A stretch of DNA of 64,000 nucleotides. Origin: Hemicordylus capensis (Eukaryota > Chordata > Lepidosauria > Squamata > Cordylidae). Below, piece by piece: positions 35,501 to 47,500 of this stretch (the stretch's first letter is position 1; the number at the start of each line of letters is the position of its first letter). A model generated the notes under the pieces. The model saw only the letters and a list, made by a program, of their open reading frames with translations. It ran no database searches and had not been told where the DNA came from. The translations under genes were made by a program, and so were the position numbers. The DNA lies in assembly GCF_027244095.1 (NCBI RefSeq), contig NC_069662.1:16580501-16644500 (forward strand), given 5' to 3'.

Positions 35501-38500
35501 GTGGGGCTCGGGTGAAGGTGGGGAGGTCTCTGGGGATAGGCACCAGCAACGCTGCAGCTGTGACCAAGAGGGGCGAGGGGGATGCAGTAAAGGGATGGAG
35601 AAGTGACCAAGACGGGTGAGGGGAATGGAAGCAACTGGATGGAGGAGGAGAAGCAGGAGTGTGACTCAGGTGAGGGTGGAGAGATCTCTGAGGTGAGGGG
35701 GCTGTGGCAGGGGGTGAGGGGAGCAATCAAGTACTAGCGTGCATATGTTCTGCACAGGATAAGCTATTTTTTTATTATTTCATTATTACTAATTTACTAA
35801 TTTATTACTAATTACTAATTTTTTATTATTTCAGAAATACTGGTTCCCAGGCAGGTGTAGAATGTAGAGAGTCCCAGGTAGCCTTGAGATCCAGTGCCCA
35901 GAACTAAGACCTGCCATCCTTGTGCTGCGCTGAACTTGTTATCATATTCTGCATACAAAAATGTGACTGCCAGCATTGAGGCTGTTATACATACCCTGAA
36001 CTATGGAAGACGATTTTCATGTCAGCGTTACAGACTTCATCTGTCCCACAGTTCTTCTGAAAATGAATCTAACATGTTTATGAAGAGCATCAATTAGTTA
36101 ATATGGTATTTTTGTCGAACATGCTGCTTCTTTCTCCCAAGATTGCTGGACCTTACCCAGTTTCCAGGTTCACAAGGAGCCTCCAACCTCCTTGCTCTAA
36201 ACACTAGATCCCACCCATTCTCCACTAAGAAATTCCAGTTCTGGCTCTTGAAGTCTACTTTCAATTCAAAAGATCTGTTTTATACTGGCAAGATAATGCT
36301 TCTTTCATGCATTTCCCAACATACAAGGACTCCAAGTTAGCTTTGTACATTTCAAAATTGTGCTTCTACTGTACATAGCAGGAACTGGTGTCAACTTTGC
36401 ATATTTTACTGTGTCCACATTTCCTCCACCCTATATCTTTAGCTCCACTTCCTTCCCACAGAATCCAGGCTCAGGACCTCTTAGACTATCCTGCTCTGTT
36501 AGATTTACATTCTTTCAAGAAATCGGGATTCTTGGCTCCTGCCACTCACCGCCTGTGTAGTGTTGCTGCTTTGGGAGTTCAGAACAGGCCTAGGATTCCC
36601 GTTGTTAGGTTCATGGCCATCCTCAAGAGAGAAGTTTACAAAGACCTCGATAGGCTTGATGTAATCCTCAAGGCAGTTCTGAAAGGCAATGGAGACAGAT
36701 GCCATGCAACATCAAACACCCCTGACAGTTGTCAGTTTCTACCTAAAGAGAGATCCCTGCATATTTAGCCAGCTCCACCAGCAGCTGTGCTTTTAGCAAC
36801 ACACAAAAGTGTCTATATATTTACTTATTTATTTAAAACATTTATACCCCGCCCCTCCAGTACATTACAGCTCAGGGTGGCTCACAACATATATAAAATA
36901 GTTACAATATAAAATCAGACTAATAAAATTAACCAAATTAAGCAAGTTAAAAAATCCAAGCTAAAACCACAATCAAAATTAGCTTTTAAATTTTCAAATT
37001 AGATTCTTTAAAAAGCTAAAAACTAAGAATTTTAAAAAGACTAAAGAACCTACCAGATATAAGCAACAGGTGAAATATTAAGAAGCCTCTTTAAAAGATG
37101 TGGTTTTAGTTGTTTTTTTAAAAAACAGAGAGGGAGCATTGTGAAGCTCTTCAGGGAGGGCATTTCAAAGTCAAGAGGCTACAACCCAAAGGGCCCTGTG
37201 TCTAGTCCCCGCCAACTGGATCTCTGTTAGTGGCAGGGTCATGGGCAGGGCTTGAGATGATGAGCGGAGGGCCCTAGCAGGTTCATACGTGCAAATGCAG
37301 TCTGAAAGGTACCCTGGCCTCAAGCCGTGTAGAGCTTTAAAGGTCAAGACCAGCACCTTGAATCTAGCCCAGAAGTGGACTGGTAACCAATGAAGCTGCC
37401 GCAAGATGGGTGTTATACTCGTGAAGCGACTTGCACCCATGATCATCCTTGCGGCAGCATTCTGAGCCAGCTGAAGCTTCCGAACCATCTTCAAGGGCAC
37501 CCCCCACATAGAGTGCATTGCAGTAGTCCAATCTGGATGTTACCAAAGCATGAGTGACTGAAGTCAGGTCCAACTTCTCTAAGTAGGGTCACAGCTGGCA
37601 CACCAGCTGTAGCTGGTAAAAGGCACTTCTGCACACCGCCACCACCTGTGCCTCTAAGGACAGCGTTGGGTCCAGAAGCACCCCCAAGCGGTGAACTTTG
37701 TCTTTCAGAGGGAGGGTGATCCCGTCCAAGATCAGATTTACCTCACTACCTGGATAATCAGTTTTAGCAACCCAGAGCACTTCCATCATATCTGGATAAA
37801 GTTTCAGTTTGTTGGTCCCCATCCAGTCCAGAACAGCCTCCAAACCATGGTTCAGAACATCCACTGTCTCCCTGGTGTCTGCTCACTAAAAGATAGGTAG
37901 AGCTGGGAGACACAGCTGAGAAGCTGAGCAAGCCCTTCTAAACATCTAGCCTTTTCCACTTCAAACAAACCAAGAGGGGAGTTTAGCAGGGGCTGTTTCT
38001 CTCTAAGTGGTAGGTCTTAGTCCCTCTGTCTCTGTGTGTGTTACTTGTTAGGGTTACTTGTTAGGGTTAACATATAACAGGGCTAGGAGTTCTTAGGGTT
38101 ACCTAAAGGCAGTGTTACTTAGTAATGGGGGTGGAGTCAGCTAGGGCTGGGAGGGGCCCCACATTCCTTCCTTTGACTCACATCCTGTGTGACAGTTGGA
38201 AGCCTACTCTACATATGAGGTGTAGGCCCGAGAGCATAGCAAACAGAGCATAGCGGACAGGGATAGCAAACAGGACATAGGAGTTTTGCAGGAGTTTAGC
38301 GGGAAGTGTGCGGGGGAGCCTGGAACAAGTCCCCGTGATCACAAGGATCACAAGGGGCCTGGTGGAGAAGAGAACGTAAGTACATATCCCTCCCTCGTAT
38401 CTCTCATATTCTTGGGAAAGGCTGTTTGGACAGTTAAATAGCTGACCATTACAGCTGAGTCCTATCCTAATAAACTATCTAATAAATGGACAATAAGCTC

Positions 38501-41500
38501 CCTAAATACTGTAAACAGCCAACTAAAACAGTATGAAGATAGAAGGTCAGCAGGGGAAGGGGCACTTCCCGGTGTATTGCACAGAGTGCCACATGTACGA
38601 CTATTTGCCCCATGGGCAGAAGTCATGGGTGTGTGCTTGGTGCAAGGAGCTCCTGGCTCTCAGGGAACAAATCCGTTCCCTCGAGACCAAGGTGGCGGAT
38701 CTGGAGAAGCTGAGGGAGACAGAGAGGCATGTGGATGAGACCTTCAGGGATGTGATAGAGGCATCCCACTCCAGGGCTGGTAGCTCCTCTGCTGTCAGGG
38801 AGAATGAAGGTCTTGGGCGAGGAGGACATTGGTCTGAGGAAGAGGGAAATGCTCCTTTAGAAGGGACCCCTTCCGTGGATGATGAGCCCATATCCTCTCG
38901 CACAGGGGATACTCCTCTGGGGGGTGGGGGCCTCCTTGTAGTTGGTGATTCGATCATTAGGGGGATAGAGAGATGGGTTTGTGACCTGCGTGTTGACCGC
39001 ACGGTGACTTGCCTGCCTGGTGCAAAGGTTGCGGACATTACGCAGCTTCTAGACAGGCTCCTAGGCAGCGCTGGGGAGGAGACAGCTGTCATGGTGCACG
39101 TCGGCACCAACGATGTGGGGAAATGCAGTTGGGAGGTCCTGGAAGCCAAATTTAGGCTGATAGGTAGCATTTTGAAATCCAGGACCCCCAAGGTAGCATT
39201 CTCAGAAATGCTACCTGTTCCACGCGCAAGTACAGTGAGACAGGCAGAGCTGAGGGGTTTCAATGCGTGGATGAGACGTTGGTGCCGGGAGGAGGGCTTT
39301 AGATTTGTTAGGCACTGGGACACATTTTGGGGCAAGCAAGGCCTGTACAAAAGGGACGGGCTGCACTTGAACCAAGATGGAACCAGACTGCTGGCGCTTA
39401 AAATCAAAAAGGTTGCAGAGCAGCTTTTAAAATGACACCTGGGGAACAGCTGATGGGAGCTGGGCAGTATCCCGTTTGGCAAAAGACATCCTTTAAAGTG
39501 TGAGGCTGCAAAGAATTCAAATAAAACAGATGGGGATGGAGCAGAACTGCATAAAGAGCAGACGGGAGGCTGTGCCAGCAGGTCAAAGGAATAGCATACA
39601 TCAGGGGAAAGATTCAGTCTATAGGTGCTTGTATGCCAATGCCAGAAGCCTCCGAGCCAAGATGGGTGAGCTGGAGTGCTTGGTTGCTAATGCAGAAATA
39701 GACATAGTGGGCATAACAGAAACATGGTGGAACAGTGAGAACCGGTGGGACACTGTTCTCCCTCGGTATAAACTCTATAGGAAGGACAGGGAGGGGCGCC
39801 TTGGAGGAGGGGTAGCACTGTATGTTAAAGAAGGGATAGAATCTAACAAGCTAGAAAACCTAGATGCACTGGAGTCCTCCACAGAAACCCTGTGGGTGAC
39901 TATACAAGTCCGGAAAGGAATCGTGCTACTGGGGACATGCTATCGCCCTCCGGATCAAAATGCCGACAGTGACTGGGAGTTGCAGGAGGAAATCAGGGAG
40001 GCATCAAGGAGAGGCAGGGCTGTAATTATGGGTGATTTCAACTACCCACACATAGACTGGGTAAATTCACATTCAAGTCAGGACAAAGAGGTCAAATTTC
40101 TAGATACGCTAAAAGACTGTGCCTTAGAACAGTTTGTCATGGAACCGACCAGAGAGAAGGCGACCTTGGATCTAATTCTGAGTGACACCCAGGACCTGGT
40201 GCGTGATGTCAGTGTCATCGACCCTTTAGGGAACAGTGACCACAGTGCCATCAAATTCAGCATACATGCGGGGAGAGAATCACCAAGGATGTCAAACACA
40301 GACATTTTAAATTTCAAAAGAGGAAACTTCTCCAAAATGAGGAGTATGGTGAAAAGAAAGCTGAGGGGGGAAATCAGGAGAGTCACTTCGCTCCAGAGTG
40401 CATGGTGTTTACTCAAAACCACAATACTAGAAGCCCAGTTAGATTGTATACCCAGAAGGAGGAAAGGTACCACTAAGTCCAGGAGGATGCCAGCATGGCT
40501 AACGGGTACCGTCAAGGAAGCCATAAAAGGGAAGAAGACTTCCTTCCGAAATTGGAAGGCCTGTCCAAATGAAAAGAACAGAAAGGAACACAAACTCTGG
40601 CAAAAGAAATGCAAGGTGACAATAAGGGAGGCAAAAAGAGAGTTTGAGGAACATTTAGCCAAAAGTATCAAGGGGAATAACAAAAACTTCTTTTAAGTAC
40701 ATCAGAAGCAGGAAACCTGCCAGGGAGGCGGTTGGGCCATTAGACAATGAGGGAGTGAAAGGGATTATTAAGGAGGATATGGAGGTTGCAGAGAAACTGA
40801 ATGAGTTCTTTGCGTCTGTCTTCATGGCAGAGGATACTGAGCATATACCTGTTCCTGAACCAGGCTTTTTAGGGATGGAGGCTAGAGAGCTGAGTCTGAT
40901 AGAAGTGACAAGGGATGATGTTCTAAACTGTCTGGAAAAACTGAAAGCTAACAAATCACCAGGGCCGGATGGCATCCATCCAAGAGTCCTCAAAGAACTC
41001 AAATGTGAAATTGCCGACCTCCTTGCTAAAATATTTAACTTATCCCTGAAATCGGGCTCTGTACCAGAGGACTGGAGAGTAGCAAATGTAACACCGATTT
41101 TCAAAAAGGGATCCAGGGGCGATCCGGGAAATTACAGGCCGGTTAGCCTAACATCCCTTCCAGGCAAATTGATGGAAAGCATCCTCAAGGATAAAATTGT
41201 AAAGCACCTAGAAGAACAGGCCCTGCTGGGAGTGAGCCAGCATGGCTTCCGCAAAGGTAAATCTTTCCTCACCAACCTTTTGGACTTCTTTGAGAGTGTC
41301 AACAAGTATGTGGATAAAGGTGATCCAGTTGACATAGTCTACCTGGACTTCCAAAAAGCTTTTGACAAAGTTCCTCATCAAAGACTCCTGAGGAAACTTA
41401 GCTGTCATGGAATAAAGGGACAAGTACATGTGTGGATTGCTAACTGGTTGAAAGACAGAAAACAGAGGGTAGGTATAAATGGAGAGTTTTCACAATGGAG

Positions 41501-44500
41501 GGAAGTAAGAAGTGGGGTCCCCCAGGATCTGTACTGGGACTGGTGCTTTTTAATTTATTCATAAATGATCTAGAAGCAGGGGTAAGCAGCGATGTGGCCA
41601 AATTTGCAGATGATACCAAACTCTTCCGGGTAGTGAAATCCAAAACGGATTGTGAGCAGCTCCAAAAGGATCTCTCCAAACTGGGGGAGTGGGCGACAAA
41701 ATGGCAAATAAGGTTCAATGTTAGCAAGTGTAAAGTGACGCACATTGGGACGAAAAACCCCAACTTCAAGTATATGCTGATGGGATCTGAGCTGTCGGTG
41801 ACGGACCAGGAAAGGGATCTTGGGGTTGTGGTTGACAGCTCGTTGAAAGTGTCTATTCAATGTGCGGCAGCTGTGAAAAAGGCAAATTCCATGCTAGGGA
41901 TCATTAGGAAGGGGATTGAAAATAAAACGGCTAACATTATAATGCCCTTATACAAAACTATGGTGCGACCACACTTGGAGTACTGCGTACAATTCTGGTC
42001 ACCACATCTTAAAAAGGACATTGTTGAACTGGAGAAGGTACAGAAGAGGGCAACCAAGATGATCAGGGGCCTAGAGCACCTTTCTTACGAGGCAAGACTA
42101 CAACACCTGGGGCTTTTTAGTTTAGAAAAAAGACGACTGCGGGGAGACATGATAGAGGTCTATAAAATCATGCATGGCGTGGAGAAAGTGGAGAGAGAGA
42201 TTCTTTTCCCTCTCACACAACACTAGAACCAGGGGTCACTCCATGAAATTGATTGCTAGGAGGTCTAGGACCAACAAACGGAAGTACTTTTTCACACAAC
42301 GCGTGATCCACTTGTGGAACTCTCTGCCACAGGATGTGGTGACGGCCAACAACCTGGATGGCTTTAAGAGGGGTTTGGATGACTTCATGGAGGAGAGGTC
42401 TATCAATGGCTACTAGTCAGAGGGCTGTGGGCCACCTCCAGCCTCAAGGGTGTGCCTCTGAGTACCAGTTGCAGGGCAGCAATGGCAGGAGAGAGGGCAC
42501 ACCCTCAACTCCTGCCTGTGGCTTCCAGTGGCATCTGGTGGGCCACTGTGCGAAACAGGATGCTGGACTAGATGGGCCTTGAGCCTGATCCAGCAGGGCT
42601 GTTCTTATGTTCTTATGTTCATCAGCTTACTGATGGCACCGCAGCCCACACCTACGGATGACTTCTCCCAGAGGCTTGTTAAACTGATGTTAAACTGCAT
42701 GGGGAACAGAATAGACCCCTGTGGCACCCCATAGGCCAAAGGCCAGGGGGTGGAGCAGGCATCTCCCAGCACCACCGTCTGAATATGACCATCAAGTTAG
42801 GAGTGGAGCCACCATATAACTGTGCCCCCAAGTCCCAACCCAGAGAAACATCCCAGAAGGATACCATGGTTGACAGTATCGAAAGTGGCTGAAAGCTCCA
42901 GGAGAATTAACAGTCACACTCCCTCTGTCTATCCACCAGGCCTATCCATCAGGGCGACCAATGCAGTTTCCGTTCCATATCCAGGTCAGAAGCCAATTAT
43001 ATAAAACAGCTACCACATTTCACTCAGATACTGTTGGATGCAATGGAAATAAGCCTCCATTTACCTGGAAAAGGATATTCTCTGGAATGCACACCTCTTT
43101 CAAAGAGATTATCTCGAGGACCCCATGTGTAACCTTCTCACCATTGCGAAACACTCCTCGGTTCTTCATCTTAAATTGATCAATCTCCAAGTGGAAGGAG
43201 AGTCTGGCAGAGATAGGACCTGGAGGGAGGGAATAAGAAGGCTTACAGGTGGCCTACTGGATTCAACCAGGAAGCTTGTGTAGGAAGGGGGAGAGGTTGG
43301 GTGGGTGATAGATCAGTGGGGAAGGACTTCCTGACCTTCCGGTACAGCAGGGGAAGTCTAGATTTGAAGAGAAGGGGCTGGTTTTCACAATCATTTTGCT
43401 GCCAAAAGTCTGGGGGAGGAGGCATGTGAGAGAGAACCAGGGGAAATGGCGGCAGGAGGAGCTCACACCAGTCTGAGCTCCTCGTGACATTGGTAATCTG
43501 GGATTGGGAACTCAGGCTGGCTCAAGCCTCTTAATTAAATTCCTATTTACAGTGAGTGAGAGAGAGAGACTTGAATTGCTGGTTGCTTTTCTTTTATAGT
43601 GAAGTATTATTATTTGCAATTCTTAAAATGAAATGGGGGGAAAATAATGGGAATAAATCAGTAACTACCCTAGGGAGCAGAAGTTGTCATTAATGAGCAT
43701 TTCAGAGACTATTAATCAGGAATGCTGCTGCTGCTGCTTTTCTGAACAAAAAGCAAAGCAAAACAATCAAAGGAGAAGAAGCTGAAAGGAGGAAGCTTTT
43801 AATTAAAGGCATGGTAGCCTCAGCAGTGCTTTGGCAGTTCACACTGTACAGCTGGTGCTGCAATTGTGTTTTAAAATTTGAAAAAATCACCACAACGCAA
43901 GTCTGAAAAAAGATGGGAGGACAATACAGAGAACTCTAAGTAGCAGACTATCAGCAACATCATCTGGATTATCTTCAAAGAGAGAGCAAACAAAAGATAG
44001 CAATTCCAGACTAAGCTCCCGGTGTGGAATCGACCCTGGTGCCTAGGCCCTGCCCTTGTATCGGGCCCTAAGCTACAGTCTTGGATGCTGAATGCTTTCC
44101 TGGAGAATAGGATTAGGGTCAAAGAGGAGCTCTAGATCTCCATGGCCCTCTGGCGTCCCTCACCTTGGTAGTGGTAGGTGGCCAAGGTGGTGTTGAAGCA
44201 GATACTGAGGTTGACCGACGCAGTCTTCCAGGAGCTGGCATCACCCAAACACTCCACATTTTTCACTGGGATTTCCTGGGGTTGGAACTTTACTGCCGCG
44301 GCCACTGTAATGACGGGCCTGGAGCTGTGGGCAACAGAACACAGCGATAACCTGCCATCCTTCACAGACTAAAGCTCTTTTGGCCAATGGTTAATTCATT
44401 AAGAAGAACAAAAGAAGCAGGGGTTCACACCTGTCTGGCAGTCACACCCGGTTAATTTCCTGGAAAGGGAGAGGCACTTTGCATATCTCCTCCACCCCAC

Positions 44501-47500
44501 CATCTCTTTGGGAGGAAGACCCACTTCCCCTTTCTAAACCAGAGGTAAATGTCAACAATCTTTCCTTTATTGTGTACATTTCAGGCAGGAGCATAGTTAT
44601 AATTAAACAGGAGGGGAAACAAATGTCTCGGAGTCTTAAGGGAGGGGGCCCCACTAGCAGGGCAACAGCCCACACTTCACTTTCCCACACCTTGACTCAT
44701 TGGCAAGCTGTTGGCTTCTCATCTCAGCTTCCAGAAAGACAAGCCCTCTCCAGGACTTTCTGGGAGTCAGGAGTGCTCCCAGTTTTCGATAAAAACAAGG
44801 TCAGAGGTGAAGAGCTGGATCACCACTCAAGCCCCAGCTGGATATAGGGTGAGCGGGCCTTACCCAGATTTGATCCCCAGTTTCTGAATGAGGTAGGTGA
44901 GAAAATCTGGGACATAACTGATGATCAAACTCCCTGCCTCCAAACTTGGTTTTTATCTAACACATAATTGAAAATCGGGAGCATGTCTGGCTCCCATATT
45001 AGGATAGGAGGCTTCTCATACCCTAATGTCGATTGTGTGAACTCTCCTTAAAACTGACTCCAAATCACAACTCACTCATCGATATGACCAGTGGAGCCCC
45101 ACCCCTTCCAGACAATGCAAAGATTCCCCCCTCCCACTTAGATTTCAATTCCTTTCCATAACTAAAGATCGCATCCCAGTGTCCTGGATCTCCTTCACCA
45201 TGGCCACCAACTCTTTTTGGTAAGGCTTCCCCTCTTACAGTAAGTAAACTCAAAATTAGTCCCTGCTAACTGGCAAAAAGACACCTCTTAAGATGGCCCT
45301 TCCCTAGTAGCTACAATGAACACGTGGGAGTGATGTGGGAGCATCTCTCTCAAAGAGCTTGAGACATTTCCCAAAGGACTATCTGTGCAGACGTAGCTCC
45401 CATTAGTGTGATTGCACAGAGGGCCATGACAAAGTTCTGTCCCTCTCCAACTCCAGCACAGTGTCCCTCCAGCGACTATTGCTGGTGTCTGTTTTTATAT
45501 GGTGAGCCCTTTTGGGGCAGGGAACTATTTTCTTATAAATTTGAAATGTAAACCATTTTGAGAACTTTTGTTGTTGCTGAAAGTGGTATATAAATAGATA
45601 ATTAAATAATTAAATAATGATAGTTCTACTCCCTCCTTCATAATCTGCTACTCCTAAGCCACAAGACTCCATTCTACTTTTAGAGCAAGGATGGAATCCA
45701 AGAACTCTAGACCAGATGAATATTCACACAGCTCTTCCTAATATAAATTTAACTGGAGATGTGGGGGATCAAACCAGGGACCTTCTGTTTGCACACCACC
45801 ACTCCCAGAGAGCCCAAGGGCTTTTCAGTCACTTACCGGAGCACCACAGCATTTCCTAGAGCTCCTACTGCAATGTCAGTTAGTTGATCTCCACTGAGAT
45901 CTGTCTTTCCATAGATGGACTGTCCAAAGAACTTCAAGCCGGGAGAAACGTTTGCACCTTTAATTCTCTGTGTGAGATAAATGCTGGTAGTTTATTGCAA
46001 TAGGACAGCAATGTGACCAGTAGATTCGGGGCAGACAAAAGCAAATCTTTCTTCACAAAACATGTCATTAAAGTATGGAATTCACTGCCACAAGAAGTGG
46101 TGATGGCCAAGAGCTAAAGGGAATTAGACGTATCCGTGGAATGTCAGTCTATCCACGGCTATTGGCTGTGCCTCCATGGGCAGAGGCTGTAACTCTGGAT
46201 AAAAATGGCTAGGCGGTAAACAAGAGAGTAGGGCAGCTGCTGTCATGCTCGGCTTGTGGGCTTCCTGGAGTTATCTGGTTGGCCACTCTGGAAAACGGGA
46301 TGCTGGTCTAGGAGGACATTTGGTCTTAGACGGAAGGGCACATCTTATATTCCTATGACTACCACAAAGTCAGTTCGTCCACTCCTCAGTCCAAGGAAAA
46401 CTGAGCTTAAGCAGAGTATTCACGAGGGAAGGAAGCCCCCGCGTGCTCCTTCGGCCCAGTCTTTGGAATCTTTGACTGTAGAATGGTGTCTACAGTTTAG
46501 TAGTTCCCGAAGTTCAGGTAGCCAGAGCACACTTCTGTTCTGAATTAAAGGCACCCTTTGCTCTTACCCTCCAAAAATGTTTACTTTTAGCACATGAAAG
46601 AGTATGAATTGCAGCCCCCACATCAGTGGTTCTCATTGAGTCACTGTTCTGAGCACACCTCCTGACAGAGGAAGCCAAGCTAGAACAGAGTCACACAGAG
46701 ATTCCTTGGTTAATGGTATCTTGGGCTCATAGGAGCCTTTAATTATTTAAATTGCTTTATCTCTTGTGGCAGCAGGCGAGCAGTTCTCTTGAAGCCCACT
46801 AGTGTTCAGATTACTTTTATAATCATATTCTGTTACCTGGCTATAATGCATATTCAGGGTCCTCCCATGTCCATTATAGATGTATATGACTCCATTCTCC
46901 TCATCTTCTAAAGGAGCTCCCACAGCCACATCTGTCCTTCCATCTCCATTGATGTCTGTCAGGTCTGCAATGGCCATTCCAAACCTGCCCAGGCGGTATC
47001 CTGTGTCCCCCTGAAGCTCCCCTTGGTGGACAAGACCGTTCTGGAAGGAGAGATGTTCTTAAACAGGGACTCTCTTTCAGAGTCATCAATTCTGAAAAGT
47101 GTTATGGGAATCTCATGGATGCACAGAATACACAGAGTGTGGCCCACTTTGCTCACCTGTCCCCAGCCATACACATAAACAAGACCCCCTCTCGCCTCAG
47201 TGAAATACAGGTGAGCCCCAATGAGGAGCAGGTCTGTTTCGCCATCGTTGTCTACATCCACTGGGCAAAGTACTGCCCCAAAATATGACCCAATCTGCAA
47301 AAGAAACATACAAATGTATGGGATTAAGGAGGAACTAGCACAGGGACCTTCAAGATGCATGGTAAGGAGAATCTGGATTGGGGCTTTTGGGATGCTGACT
47401 GACATCCAGAAAAATGCTTCAGTAGTGCAATGGACAAAGATGCACCCTCATAAGCTGGCCAGATGCTCAGAGTTGCTCAGCCTCTTGCACTCTTGGTCCA

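Larger units (their letters stand above)
34229..35745 (+). mobile_element. Possible Helitron-like element with a CR1 inside
   Basis: Starts 'tctctatatataattctctaagg', typical of vertebrate Helitron 5' ends, after an A. Contains a CR1 fragment (34333-34972). The 3' end is not certain; 'caagtactag' near 35738 is a candidate without a clear terminal hairpin. No Rep/helicase coding seen. Confidence 0.3.
37908..42620 (+). mobile_element. Nearly full-length CR1 LINE (4.7 kb)
   Basis: Layout: about 0.6 kb of 5' UTR (37908-38532), ORF1 (38533-39435), ORF2 (39500 to about 42416), and a 3' UTR ending in the 8-bp tandem TTCTTATG at 42598-42620, the CR1 3' signature. ORF2 has about three small frameshifts: one extra T in a T run near 40690, a missing G near 41525 and a small loss near 42200. 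The copy cannot move by itself but is young. It lies antisense to ITGAL in the 6.4-kb intron and splits an older L2. Confidence 0.93.

Noticed and set aside
38041-38070. Interstitial telomere-like repeat (gttagggtta)
   Set aside because: Only two spaced occurrences within the CR1 5' UTR, not a TTAGGG tandem.
38601-39482. 293-codon - strand frame
   Set aside because: Antisense shadow of CR1 ORF1; Ser/Arg/Leu-rich without any domain.
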